Origin: Hyposmocoma kahamanoa
Taxonomy: Eukaryota > Arthropoda > Insecta > Lepidoptera > Cosmopterigidae
Assembly (NCBI RefSeq): GCF_003589595.1
Contig: NW_020653750.1
Location: 1,838,451 to 1,902,450 of the forward strand
Length of the DNA: 64,000 nt
Direction of reading: 5' to 3'
Position 1 is the first letter of the stretch, and every line of letters begins with the position of its first letter. This document shows, in pieces, positions 47,628 through 58,605 of the stretch. The notes under the pieces were generated by a model. That model searched no databases and was not told the origin of the DNA. It saw nothing but the letters and a program-made list of their open reading frames with translations. Both the position numbers and the translations under genes were made by a program.

Positions 47628-49670
47628 GGCCAGAGACAGCGTCGGTTTTCGTTCTAATCATTCGCTTACCTTGCCTGTCTAAGCTATTATTGCATGATAT
47701 AGGACATACAGACCAAATTTTATTAGTTAATTTTTGTGTGTTTTAAATTTAAATTAAATTAGTATGTTTTAGGTCCAGTCAAATTGGCAATACTTAAATA
47801 ATGTTACAAAAAAAAACATTACCGTCTGCTAAATATATGAATCTCCGTCACTTGCCACATTCTGAAAATACAGGCTTTGAAAAATCTTTAAAACAGAAAA
47901 ATATCATTTCTACTCATTTTCTGCAGTTCTCTCAAGTCTATGTAAGCAATTAGGAAAGCATGATAATCGTATTTTTATTGTTGGATAACCAAATACATTA
48001 GAATGAATTTGAACTTAACCGGACGTTTCCAAATTATGAACTGAAAGTCTACTTGTAAACAGTAAGGGAGTAATTCGGTATAAATCTTCAAGTTTTAATG
48101 GTGACAGTGAAGGCGCAGAGAAAAGTTTTTAAGCTTCCAACAGCGAGATTTTTCTCCCAACGTAATTAGCTAGTTTAAACTCCTTTATAACGAGTTGCTT
48201 TCATCTTCTGCAACACAAAGAATTGTTTTAAACTTTCATTTCTTCACTTAAACTGAGATAATAGGAATCGCTGTGGTAATTGCATTTACGGCACTAATCA
48301 AGGTATATGTTAACTAATGCATTTTTTATAAATATTTGAAGACATTACTGCACTTGTATTTACAAAAACATATTGTTCAGATCTCTGTAACTTAAATTCC
48401 ATTTTATCCTCATTTCGTGATACTTCTCTTCTTCTAAGTACATATAACTCGCAGTATGCAATACATTGTGAAAACAAAAGAATATCAAAGATAAAACGAA
48501 ACAAAAGTTTATATACGTTACGATGTTCTGATTTAATTAACAATGTACAGCGAAGTGTATGCCGCAGTGTTGCCAGAACCGAAGTCGAAAATTACATTTC
48601 GTTACCTGAAAAAGTAGGTTTTTGTTGCAATTTTCACATTTTCGTTTGATATAAAGTAAAAGTCCAAATGTTAACGATGTTATTATATTTATATACGCTA
48701 AAATTGTAAAAAAAGTAGGTGCGCTCAAGGAAAAATCAACCTTTAACCAGTAATTGGAAGATTACATTTTCTTTGCGCCATCGCTAAGTTACTTTAGGTA
48801 TCGCGTAAAAGTGTGTCTTGTGTTGGATATAGGCAACCTGAAACTAGAAGCGAATATTCCATTTTCATACAATTGCGGTCGACGACTGTGTCCAGTAGCC
48901 GCATCCGACGTCTGTGTCTAGTTGCCGCAACATGAATTTAAAATATTTTGTATGAAAATAGAATATTCGCTTTTACTTGCTGGTTGCTTGTATCTCGTGT
49001 CGAATACACACGTATGTGCGGTGCTTTATTATCTAATTTAGATGCGTTCGTAAACTATTTAGAGTTTACAAAAACAGGTTAGTTGAATTTAAAAAATCTC
49101 ACCGTTCTCAAAAGTTACGAAAATAGTCAATTAAAAAATTAAAAATACATAATAACAAACCGACATATTTCGCGAGTGGGTCCAAAGTTACAAAAAATAT
49201 AAGAAATTTAACCATCTGACAACATTGTGTGCCATTCGCTTGGAGCTCGCATCCAAAATAAGGTAAGAGTTAGATAGGTACTACCTAATTTAATTTTAAT
49301 ATTTGTTGTGTTATTTCTTAAAAGGTTGGGCTCCACTTACAATTCCCGGCATCTCCTTAGAATTTTTTATATTATTTGATGAAAAATACCGACAACAAGA
49401 TCTTCAGCGTTCAGAGAAAGTAAATTGAAAAAATAATCACAATCACGTTGTGCCTTAAGGCTATGAAAGTAATACGAATTTTACACCACATGGAAGACAC
49501 AAAAACAATTTCAGGAAATCTAGCCAAACTCATTCAATTCTCTCATTTCATTTGGGATATATAAATCATCGTCAGGTACACCCGACGTCGAGGACAGGAC
49601 GAAAAATATCGTAGCGCCCTCTACGAGTCTCAGCATGTTTCTACAAATAAATGCAGTGTATAATACCCTA
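47628..49670. other. Non-genic stretch left of the OST3/6-like gene
   Basis: AT-rich. 48855-48975 has a loose inverted repeat (GAATATTCCATTTTCATAC / GTATGAAAATAGAATATTC), likely another small foldback. Nothing coding recognised. Confidence 0.4.
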
Positions 49671-49777
49671 TTTATTGTGTTTACCCTATCGAAGAAGCAT
49701 GGTTAGGCAGATACCTATGTATATCCTCACCTATCGTGGTTAGATAACCATGCTTCTTCGTAGGGTAAATAAGTAAT
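49671..49777. repeat. Palindromic MITE beside the OST3/6-like gene
   Basis: TTTACCCTATCGAAGAAGCA at 49680 is inverted at 49745-49770 over about 27 bp with two mismatches. It lies about 85 bp beyond the gene's stop codon, just past its poly(A) signals. Confidence 0.65.
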
Positions 49778-49841
49778 TTAAAAACTTTTTTTATGAACCA
49801 GGTAAGTAGTAGAAACTTTCAAATAATTGTCTTACTTTGCT

Positions 49842-49859
49842 TTTATTGTATTTTTTATT
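49842..49859 (-). terminator. Poly(A) signals immediately after the OST3/6-like gene
   Basis: On the - strand two AATAAA hexamers lie at 49854-49859 and 49842-49847, within 20 nt of the TAG stop. This implies a very short 3' UTR. No long A-tract follows, so there is no direct retroposition tail. Confidence 0.5.
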
Positions 49860-49861
49860 TC

Positions 49862-50824
49862 CTAAAATAACAAAGTATATGGATACTGTTCGGAGAATTT
49901 TCGTTTTAACATGTATATATATATTGAAAAGCAAAGAACTACCATAGTAAGTCCCACTACACAAACCGAGTCATTTCTACTTGATTTGCATTTGTTCAAT
50001 CCACCTCGTCCTTCTATCAAAACAATCATTCCAACAGATATTAAAATTATCATAAGAGCCGCAATATAACTTTCAATTTGAAAAGTTACATTTGCATCTG
50101 CTAAATCTCCAGACAGGTCTATTATAGGTGGTTGCACGATGCTGTTGTACATTTGACCAGAAGTAAGCAGGCCGCAGTACACCACTGCCCCTAGGGCCCA
50201 CACATGCCAGCTGCACACGAATTCCACAAGATCATTGAAATCGTGTTGGAACACGAAGTAAAGTATAGGCATTAAAATCACGGTCCAATTAATAATGTTC
50301 GTCAACAAAGAAGAACGCTGAATGTTAATTTTGACGTGAACTTTCTTCGCGATCAAAAAAGCAATAGTCTCGGCTTGATATCCAGCAATTTCCCTTTCGA
50401 TATAAAGATATGGTTTAATGTCTTTGTTTGCTAAGAATACGGCGATAGCAGGTACCGTCTTCAGGTGCATCATTTTGAAAATTCCTGGAGATTGATTAAA
50501 ATCAACAATGCCAAAGAACAACTTGTTAGATTGCCTCGATTGCTTGTGCGACTGCGCTACGAGCATAAATTCTTGATACGGAAACTCACACATTGGACAA
50601 TTTTGAGACACGGTAAATAAAACAATAAACGAATATTCCTTTTTAGGGGTCGAGACAAATTTTTCAAAAATGTGAACGTCCGATATATGTAACACATAAT
50701 CATTTTTAAGCATACTTGTCAGCTCGAACACTTTCTCATCAAATGTTTCAACTTCACTAGCTGTCACAGTTTCTTTTGAAATAATCAGAGAAATAATAAT
50801 AAAAAACTTTTCACAAAATGCCAT
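49862..50824 (-). CDS. OST3/OST6 family oligosaccharyltransferase subunit (MAGT1/TUSC3-like), single exon
   Basis: The 320-residue protein starts at the ATG whose complement is 50822-50824; the frame is open five codons further, but only from a TTG. Residues 1-22 form a hydrophobic signal peptide. A thioredoxin-like luminal domain carries C76-P-M-C79 and the cis-Pro strand TVPAIAVF. Four membrane segments follow: TNIINWTVILMPILYFVF, the region ending GQMYNSIVQPP, the segment after ESYIAAL, and VVGLTMVVLCFSIYIYML. The end, YPYTLLF, matches the family's YPYSFL-type terminus. The family is an ER-membrane oxidoreductase subunit of oligosaccharyltransferase that holds cysteines of nascent glycoproteins; vertebrate members are also linked to Mg2+ transport. 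Length is normal for the family. There are no introns, so it may be a retrocopy or a naturally intronless gene. Family call is firm; which paralogue it is, is not. Confidence 0.93.
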   Translation of the reverse strand: MAFCEKFFIIISLIISKETVTASEVETFDEKVFELTSMLKNDYVLHISDVHIFEKFVSTPKKEYSFIVLFTVSQNCPMCEFPYQEFMLVAQSHKQSRQSNKLFFGIVDFNQSPGIFKMMHLKTVPAIAVFLANKDIKPYLYIEREIAGYQAETIAFLIAKKVHVKINIQRSSLLTNIINWTVILMPILYFVFQHDFNDLVEFVCSWHVWALGAVVYCGLLTSGQMYNSIVQPPIIDLSGDLADANVTFQIESYIAALMIILISVGMIVLIEGRGGLNKCKSSRNDSVCVVGLTMVVLCFSIYIYMLKRKFSEQYPYTLLF

Positions 50825-51045
50825 GTTATAAAATAGCAATATAATTTATGATACAAATAAGGTATGTAATTACAAAGTTCTCTTTGCAAATAACTGACTG
50901 CAAAATGTCATTTATGTTGTGACATCCAAAGAGAATTTATATACTAAGTTTTAAACTGAAAAGAATTACATTATTCTTTATTGGCCTCTTTTATATTAGC
51001 TAATACACACTCGGATACATATTATATACAGATATATTTAACGAA

Positions 51046-51985
51046 TTTGAAAAGAAGGAGGAGGTTTTTAATTCGACTTAACTTTTTTTGTGTGTATGTT
51101 ACGCGTAATCGCGTAACAACATTAGTGAATGGATTACGATGATTATTTTTTTGTTATAAACGGAGGAACCTCAGTAGTAGCCCCATTAAAATTTGGATAA
51201 AACATTCCTATAAGGGTGGCAATTTAAGAGATGAAACCGGTTTATTGCATTTCGCTCACTTTCCGTTAACCGACTTCAATAAAATTTGACAATAGGATGT
51301 GATTCCTCAAACTCTTGAGGTCCGTTTTTTTAATAAAAATTCTAGTATTTGTTTATTTTACTTGTTAGTCGATGATAGTGTGTGTTTTAGTATATTTAAG
51401 GCATAGGCATGAATAGGCATCTCCTGGGCGAGCTCGTTTCTATCGTCAATCCTGTCTTTGCTCCAGGGCTCGGTAATGGTCAAAAGCAAGTGCATTTACT
51501 TTAAATATTTAATCAGTACAGAGTACTAAAAAAACCGAACTCACATACGTGGAATTACATATAATTACCCAGTTTTATTGAAATCGGTTTCCGGATAGTG
51601 CGTAAACCCGGATTCACCCCTAATTCGCCATTACACGGGACTTGACACAGGAGATAATAAAAATCGGGTCTCACTACTCAAAGTATATGGAGAGAAAAAC
51701 GCCTTGAATTGGAGAATAGCAAAATCAACCATTAAAATAATTGCTCCTTATAATAAAATTTAGGCGCTATTTATAAAAATGAATCTTCATGCGTGAACAA
51801 CCAGCCTTAGAGGTGGATGATTTTCTTCAAAATTAAATGGGACCACTATGGAGGTACCCTCTTTCCAAAAAAATCATGAAAATCAGTTCAAAAATACCGA
51901 AGTTATCGCGTAACATACATACATACACAAAAAAAAACATACAATCGAATTGAGAACCTCCTCCTTTTTTGAAGTCGGTTAAAAA
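51046..51985. mobile_element. Family C element with long inverted ends
   Basis: Left GAAAAGAAGGAGGAGGTTTT ... GTATGTTACGCG is matched inverted by GCGTAACATACATAC ... GAACCTCCTCCTTTTTTGAA at the right. Internal blocks (TTCAATAAAATTTGACAATA; GACACAGGAGATAATAAAAA) recur in the copies at 52803 and 58840. No coding capacity; non-autonomous, class uncertain. Confidence 0.6.
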
Positions 51986-52422
51986 TTTTATTATTATTAT
52001 TCTCAAAAGGCTACAATACAAAATATTTTTATCATCGAAGGAAAAGTTTTCCCCGGTTTCACAAATTCAAATTTCCAACGTTTAGTATACCAGTTTGAAA
52101 ATTGCATAAGTTTTTAATGAAATAAACATTCGGTATAATTATTAATACTCGTACAAAGTTCGAAAGTCGAATAACACCCTATACATAGTTATAACAAACA
52201 CATAAAGAAATTCGTAAGACCTGCTGACTCGATTTGTACCTCTGTTAATAATATCGTGATAATATCTCTATCTATCTCTGTATTTATAATTAAAACAAAT
52301 TAGTGGAGGTATATCACAAACATTATTTATTTAAGCAAAGGACATTTATTACTGTTCAATTCAAAGTGGCTCGCAGTACGTGCTCGGGGGTATATTCCTA
52401 GTGGTTCGGTTTTTGTTATACA

Positions 52423-52797
52423 ATGAGTTTTAGTGTCGGGTGTAGCAGAAAAAAACATGAAAGTAGGGTGAATGCTGTTTATATGAGAGCTTTGGGCAAT
52501 ATGTGCGGTATTATTTTTTTCGGTTTTAATAGTCTTAAAGACAGAATGCTGAGCAGTGTAGTAACAGAGCGTTGTGGTATGAAAGATGGTGTAGTGACCA
52601 GAATAGGGAAGGAGTATGTAGATGTAGGAAATGAAGGCGTGGGGAGAGGTAGATCTCGGCTTACATATCTTAATCAGATTGGGGACGTCCTTAAAAAAAG
52701 CCGGGTTAAAAATACCAAGAGTAAACGGGCATGTATGAAGAGACTGATGGCAGTGGGGGAGGCGAAGGAGGTTTGTCAGGCAAGCATAGCAGGTTGA
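52423..52797 (+). pseudogene. C-terminal fragment of an RTE-type LINE ORF with internal deletion
   Basis: The 124-residue frame contains VNAVYMRALGNMCG, DRMLSSVVTERCGMKDGVVTRI, GRGRSRLTYL and KRACMKRLMAVGEAKEVC. These are, in order, blocks I recognise from the C-terminus of a LINE ORF very common in moth and butterfly genomes. The usual WFGHLERM block between GMKDGVVTRI and GRGRSR is missing, so the copy is deleted. It is not a host gene despite the clean ATG frame. Confidence 0.6.
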
Positions 52798-52802
52798 GGA
52801 TT

Positions 52803-53030
52803 TTTTTAGCTGACTTCAAAAAAGGAGAAGATTTTCAATTCGACTATTTCGCGACTACGCGATTACTTCGGCATTTCTGAACCGATTTTGATGATTCTTT
52901 TTTTATTGGAAAAAGGTTACTTCAGTATTGGCCTCATTTTCACCGGTTTCGCGCAATTTCCGGTAACCGATTTCAATAAAACTTGGCCATTAGATGTAGT
53001 TCCACGAACTTTTGAGTTTGGTTTCTTTTT
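52803..53030 (+). repeat. Family C left half
   Basis: GCTGACTTCAAAAAAGGAGA ... TTCAATAAAACTTGGCCATT ... CACGAACTTTTGAG matches 51046-51330; cut at 53038 by SINE A. Confidence 0.6.
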
Positions 53031-53037
53031 ATAATTA

Positions 53038-53359
53038 TAATACCAAGTGACCGGACGAACAAGTCGCGGGCCTGATGGTAAGCAACACGCCTGTTCATGC
53101 CAGCTGCAGTGCCATTCAGAGCTTCATTTATTTGGTCTGTGTTCAAACCGCAAAAATCGCAGGGGCACTGGCACTGCGCCTGTCGCCCTGAGACATAAGT
53201 TGACAAGTCCCATGTGCCTGTAAATTTCCCCTACCAGCACCCCTACCCTTCAAAACTGGAACGCAGTAATGATCACATTACTGCTTACCGGCAGAAATAG
53301 GTAAGGTGGCAGTAGTTTCCTAGATGAACTATTTCACAACGAGCTCTACTGCTACTAAA
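53038..53359 (-). repeat. SINE-like family A with a short internal insertion
   Basis: ATACCAAGTGACCGGACGAA to GAGCTCTACTGCTACTAAAG. About 25 extra bases (TTATTTGGTCTGTGTTCAAA) lie after CAGAGCTTCA. It abuts family C on the left and a hairpin MITE on the right. Confidence 0.83.
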
Positions 53360-53360
53360 G

Positions 53361-53447
53361 GTCCATAGTCTCTGCCTACCCTACTACATGTTATCTTGTC
53401 TATCTCAGGCAAGATAACATGTAGTAGGGTAGGCAGAAACTATGGAC
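53361..53447. mobile_element. 87-bp hairpin MITE, 38-bp arms
   Basis: GTCCATAGTCTCTGCCTACC (53361-53398) is inverted at 53410-53447 with one mismatch over 38 bp and an 11-nt loop. One arm's motif, GTAGGCAGAGACT.TGGACCT, recurs alone at 57554-57576 inside the foldback element. Confidence 0.72.
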
Positions 53448-53857
53448 CTAGATATACTAGTTGAAGGCTCACCATATAAAATATTCCTTACAACAGTAGT
53501 CTCACGTTCATTACATAAATTTCATAAATTGTAAGCAATGGGTCATCTTAATTCGTTTTAGGTGAATGTATATAACACAGATCGTTGACAAACGCTTCAA
53601 ACAATTCAAAAAGTACAATGCCTTGTTAAGCAAACGGTGAAAGCACAAGATGCTAATTCGTCATCTAATTAGATGAATTGCTGGCACTGCATTTCTGTTT
53701 ACATTGCAGTCTAGACTGTACACTCAGGCAGTATTCAGGTAAGTTAAGAATTTTTGGAAGGTTGGAATGTACCTGAGATATTATATTAAACACATGTAAC
53801 AGATAAATATCATTACATAAATAAATATAATTAATCTATAGTAGAACTGTAATGAAT

Positions 53858-54060
53858 GAGCTCTTCAAGGAAAATAGCTTCCTTACCTATGTATATACCT
53901 ATTACCTATATTTCTGCCGCCAGTAATGCTCACATTCTGGTTTTGAAAGGCAAAGACGCTGGTGAAATTACAGGTACACGGGACTTGTCATCTATGTCTC
54001 AAGATGACGGGCGCAATGATAGTGATTTAAGGGTCTGTGTGGCACTGCAGCTAGTGGCTA
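53858..54060 (+). repeat. SINE-like family A, decayed
   Basis: GAGCTCTTCAAGGAAAATAG, TTTCTGCCGCCAGTAATG, GGGACTTGTCATCTATGTCT in family order. Confidence 0.7.
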
Positions 54061-54329
54061 TGTTAATTTAAAATTAATAGAAAGTTTTGCCATCAACTGA
54101 ATACTCACTCTTTATAAGATACGAGCTTGAGAAAGTAAAGCTTCGACATGCTCTCAGAGTAAGTACGGAATATATTTTGTTTATTTTTGCCGTATATGTA
54201 ATTTTTAAAGGTTTTTTTATGATACCAAGTGAAACAAAGAAAGAAAGTAGGGAAAGATATTTATTTGGTCTCGTTACAAAAAAGAAATTAAACGACATTA
54301 AAGCTTAAAGTAAATATACAGAGAACCAA

Positions 54330-54480
54330 AAAGGTCACCACTCAGCGTGTACCGGGTTGCTAGAAAAACAGGCTGGCGCTGATATTCTGTGGCCACCATG
54401 AAACACATGAAGTGATGGGACGAACAAGTCGTGCGCCTGGCGGTAAGCGACGCGCCTGTTCAACTATGAACAGGCGCACG
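54330..54480. repeat. Family E copy followed by family A fragment
   Basis: GGTCACCACTCAGCG ... GGCGCTGATATTCTGTGGCC (family E), then from 54411 AGTGATGGGACGAACAAGTC (family A 3' end, - strand), ending in a small palindrome GCGCCTGTTC/GAACAGGCGC. Confidence 0.55.
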
Positions 54481-54997
54481 ACTCTGAGAGCACGACGTAA
54501 GATTACACGTTCACTGGTAGATATATAATTTATTTACAAATTAAAAAAAAAATTCAATTATTTTTATTGCATTGATTTTCTTATTTGAGAAAGAAATCTT
54601 AAACCTTCTTAAATACATAAGAAGCAATTAAACAAATTAAACTTTATAAACGAGATAAAGATTTACTCACATGTGTATACGACGCAGAGTTCCAGAATAA
54701 GTAGCCTCGTACAAACAGGTGAAGTGTGAATCGCACTAATGAACCGATCGCTGGTTGGGTATTTGAAATTGATTAGTATGTGCTTTGAATATTCTATTAA
54801 CTCCTTGTTGATTACAGATGGGGTAAATATAAGAACGTACTGATGACTGTATTAAGTAAGCTTAAAGATAGAAACGGATAATAAGTAGATTTTTTTTTAT
54901 GATATTCGTACCAAGTGACCGAACGAAAATGGTGGTAGGCGACAGGCATGGCATTCATGACAGTTGCAGTGCCACTCAGAGCTTAAATTGCAAAGCT

Positions 54998-55376
54998 TTA
55001 AGATTCTATACAGCCTCAAATGGCTTTAGTTGATCCCGCATAGCAGTGTGAATGAATCACTTTGGAAAAAATATATAGTACACTTGAGGACTTACACTGG
55101 TTACTATAAAAAACCACAAACTTACCTCGAAATTATGCAAGAAAACCGCTGTGTTCAGTAGGTATTTTACATACATAAATTTTTTTTTATATCAACTGAG
55201 CTAAATAGAACACGTATAGTATACGATATATATTTTGCAAATGATTTTAATTTCCTTTGTACAAAATAAATTCTGAAATAAAGCCGATGTCCTTGTCTCT
55301 CGACCCAAGTAAAATGAATCGTGTTAGTACGGGGAAAAAATTATTTTAATTCGAACTGAGGTAGTGTCGACTCTTA
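54998..55376 (-). mobile_element. Element H, copy 2, inside SINE A
   Basis: Starts (on +) TTAAGATTCTATACAGCCTC and ends GTAGTGTCGACTCTTA at the MITE at 55377; the final TTAA base set resumes at 55542. Collinear with copy 1 at 29312 over its whole length. It interrupts a family A copy, whose parts lie at 54906-54997 and 55546-55570. Confidence 0.68.
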
Positions 55377-55541
55377 GGGTCGTATTCTAGAACTCTACTC
55401 AATGCTCAAGTCAGGATTTGAGTATGGTTTAAAGCACTCGAAATCATACTCAAGTCCCTGCCATTAGGGTCGTATTTCCACTGCTTGTGTTGCCAGTGCA
55501 ATCCTGACTTGAGCATTGAGTAGAGTTCTAGAATACGACTC
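55377..55541. mobile_element. 165-bp MITE with perfect 40-bp inverted arms and TTA duplication
   Basis: 55379-55418 and 55500-55539 are exact reverse complements over 40 bp (GTCGTATTCTAGAACTCTAC is the outer half). TTA lies on each side (55374-55376, 55542-55544), the target size of PIF/Harbinger elements. The terminal motif TTAGGGTCGTATT also occurs once inside (55464). Perfect arms indicate a very recent insertion. Confidence 0.75.
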
Positions 55542-56602
55542 TTAAAGGGGCACTGCCATTACGCGCATCTTATATAAACTATAAGTAGTTCGTAGTAAGC
55601 CTGGACTGCATCAACGCCTCGACGCCATATACTCCAGCCATACACTGTCGTAGAATGCACTCAGTGAACATTAAATAAATGCGATACCTCTAAAATGCGA
55701 ATACTAGCGTCAAAAATTTATACGCCACAGATAATAAAGATGGATGCATTAATATATACATTCATAGACCACTTCCAAAGCTCTCTTTAAAATCCAGCAA
55801 AATAATCACAACGGAGGGAAATCCTTTAACAGGCCAAACAAAAAGGTTAAAACTAAACATGAGTTTGACGTCTGCGCCCACTCGGAGGCTAAAGAAAACC
55901 TCGCTGAGCTAACAAACAATACATTTAATCCCCTTTTACCTTCACAAGAACGAGTTAATAATATATATGCATTTTCCTTCATTTCTACAGTAGCAAAAAA
56001 ATTCAAGAATTAATTACCTACTTAATAAATCATTTTTTAAAGGTGATAATGTGTAACCCGACAGGTGTAATCATATTTTGTTAATGGTACTTATAAAACA
56101 AAATAATCTTACTTCCCACTGCGTCACTTGCGAAAATTACGGGTCAAAGGTTGTAAAATTTCGACTAGCTCATGTCACTGAACCAATCAAACATAACTAC
56201 ATTTCACAGCTCTAGTACGACGTCATATATGTTACATCACCATTATTTGCAACTGCTTACGCTATTAAATTAGTTAAATTATCCATTGTTCCCTTTAATT
56301 AGCAATCGACCGACAAAGACTTGGGTAAGCGACGAGTGCCGATCTTACCTCTTTGATGATGCCTAGAAGATAAGTTCTGTTGCGTAGGGTTCCGGATATT
56401 TTATAAAAATAACACTGATATCGGACGCCACGTATGCCTATACGCGTAAGTGTATGGGGTAACCCATCCCATCTCCAGCTAGCGATGATAGAGACTCAGT
56501 CTTTTAAGGCGTTTTATAACGACTCGACTCCATTTTACAGGACTTGACTTTAAAATTAAGACTGGAGGTTCGAAATTTTATTAATAAGACTCAGTCGTTA
56601 TA

Positions 56603-57086
56603 CTAAAAGACTTAAAAGACTTGAAAGGCTTAAAAGACTTAAAAGACTTAAAAGACTTAAGACACTTAAAAGACTTAAAAGACTCAAAAGACTCAAAAGA
56701 CTCAAAAGACTTAAAATACTTAAAAGACTTAAAAAACTTAAAAGACTTAAAAGACTTAAAAGGCTTAAAAGACTTAAAAGACTTAAAAGACTTAAAAGAC
56801 TTAAAAGGCTTAAAAGGCTTAAAAGACTTAAAAGACTTAAAAGACTTAAAAGACTTAAAAGACTTATACGACTTATATGACTTATACGACTTATACGATT
56901 TATACGACTTGAACGACTTGAACGACTTGAACGACTTGAACGACTTGAACNNNNNNNNNNACGACTTGAACGACTTGAACGACTTGAACGACTTGAACGA
57001 CTTGAACGACTTGAACGACTTGAACGACTTGAACGACTTAAACGGCTTGAACGACTTAAACGCGTCTTGAACAACTTAAACGACTC
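56603..57086. repeat. Drifting 9-bp minisatellite, about 50 units
   Basis: The unit is AAAAGACTT through about 56865, passes through TATACGACT (56866-56910), and becomes GAACGACTT to the end, interrupted by a 10-N gap at 56951-56960. Unit length is a multiple of three and no unit creates a stop, so both strands give long spurious frames (Lys-Asp-Leu / Asp-Leu-Asn on +, Ser/Leu-rich on -). The ordered change of unit type along the array suggests local unit spread. Confidence 0.92.
56951..56960. other. Assembly gap (10 N) in the minisatellite
   Basis: Ten N inside identical GAACGACTT units; the real repeat number is therefore uncertain. Confidence 0.99.
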
Positions 57087-58605
57087 GAGTTTTTTGCAAT
57101 GGACTTATACCTATTAAATCCGAATTATATCCGGATCCGGATTTAATAATTTATATATATAAATTATTAAATCCGAAGTTTATAAATAAAAATGACGTAG
57201 TATGTAGTAAATAATCACGTTTATTTACTTATAATAAAGGTTAGGATTCAAAGAGTGATTTAAGCAAAAGGTTTTAGGACCTAATTATATAATGATTGAA
57301 TACAGTACTTTTTCTGCGAGTAAATTAAAATGATGAAATACAACCAATGTTTAAAAGTCTATGGAAATCCAGTTCTAACGTGCTCTTTTTTTTATTTTGT
57401 GTAATATTGGTCTTGAACCACTTTTCTTATTATGAAATCCTAGTACTTTTGTTTAAACTTCTTAAGAAACCCGTGCACAGTAGTGAGATACAATTTATCT
57501 GTAATACATAGAACAAATATATACATAAAAATCTCGCCTGTCACCTATTTAGTGGTAGGCAGAGACTGTGGACCTCCACTTACTACGTTCTTAAATAGTA
57601 TGTTTCATTCATCATTATGGTCAAACGACAACGACGAAGACACTAAAATTTGATAAAATACTTTGACTGTTGGGTTCTGTATCTATTAATTTTTATATTA
57701 AAGAAACAAATAATTCCCAAAAAACAAATTCTTGAATTGGTTCTGTCTAATTCACTGACTTCTGTGAACAAAGCTACGTTAACGTTATCCATCAATCGTA
57801 AAATAAATATTTTGTGGGTAGAAATAAAATCATGCCGTACGGTTCATGACTCGCGACTCCCGAGGCTATAATCCGCCACTCGTTTTAGTCCTATAAGTAT
57901 TTTAAGCTTCCTAGGGTTAAAAGACGTCCACTCGAATTAGTCTTCAGTTTTAGTCTTATTACTCAAGACTTGAGGGTTAAAAGTCTAGACTAGTCGCGAG
58001 GCGTTAAAAATTAGTCGAGATTTTTTAAAAGGCCTTAAAAGACTGAGTCTGTCATCGCTATCTGCAGCACACCACCAAGAGGGCTGGCTTCGCTGATGAG
58101 CTGGCGGAAAGAATAAAAAGTAATAAGTATGAGGACCAGCTACCTTACCCAACACACTAGCATAGCCATTACAAAAGGGGAACCGCTGCCAGCATCTTGA
58201 GCACCTTGCCGCGGGGACCGAATTTTATTGATATAATAATCCTACTTTTAGTTAGTATTTAAGCTTTTATTGTAACCTTGCCAGTGTATACTTATTGTCT
58301 AATAAATATTACTCTGAAAAATAACTGCAAATGTCACAATCTTATAGGCCAGTTTAGACACCTGTCATCGAAACGTAGCAATGTTATCAAATCGTTAACC
58401 AGATTATCCCATTTTCACCAGAAATCGATTAAAATGTATGAGTTTGTGGTTGTTTTTTAGGTTTTAAGTTCTGTATGTTATAGAACAATTAACATTTATT
58501 TAATAATTACATTTAATTAGATAATAAGAATTGAGGTCAACGTAATAACACACAGAAACAGTTCAAAAGTCTAGCCACAAGAAGAACATACCAAAAATAA
58601 ACGTC

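Larger units (their letters stand above)
54906..55570 (-). repeat. SINE-like family A split by elements H and the 165-bp MITE
   Basis: GTACCAAGTGACCGAACGAA ... GCAGTGCCACTCAGAGCTTA stops at TTAA (54998) and resumes at 55546 with GGGGCACTGCCATTACGCGC, exactly the next block of family A. Confidence 0.72.
56480..58059. mobile_element. Foldback-type transposon with tandem-repeat interior, 9-bp target duplication
   Basis: The left end, AGCGATGATAGAGACTCAG at 56481, is repeated inverted at the right end (reverse complement of 58041-58059: AGCGATGACAGACTCAG); both continue as TCTTTTAAGGC. Outside lie ATCTCCAGC (56471-56479) and ATCTGCAGC (58060-58068), 9-bp direct repeats with one mismatch. The arms and about 480 bp of the left interior are built of GACTT/GACTC units. 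No transposase is visible. Long repeat-built arms plus a 9-bp duplication resemble Foldback/Galileo-like or Mutator-like non-autonomous elements. The class is inference; the boundaries are directly visible. Confidence 0.65.

Noticed and set aside
56598..57074. Long open frames on both strands (Lys-Asp-Leu / Ser-Leu repeats, about 150 codons)
   Set aside because: Produced by a 9-bp tandem repeat without stops in any useful frame; not a protein gene.
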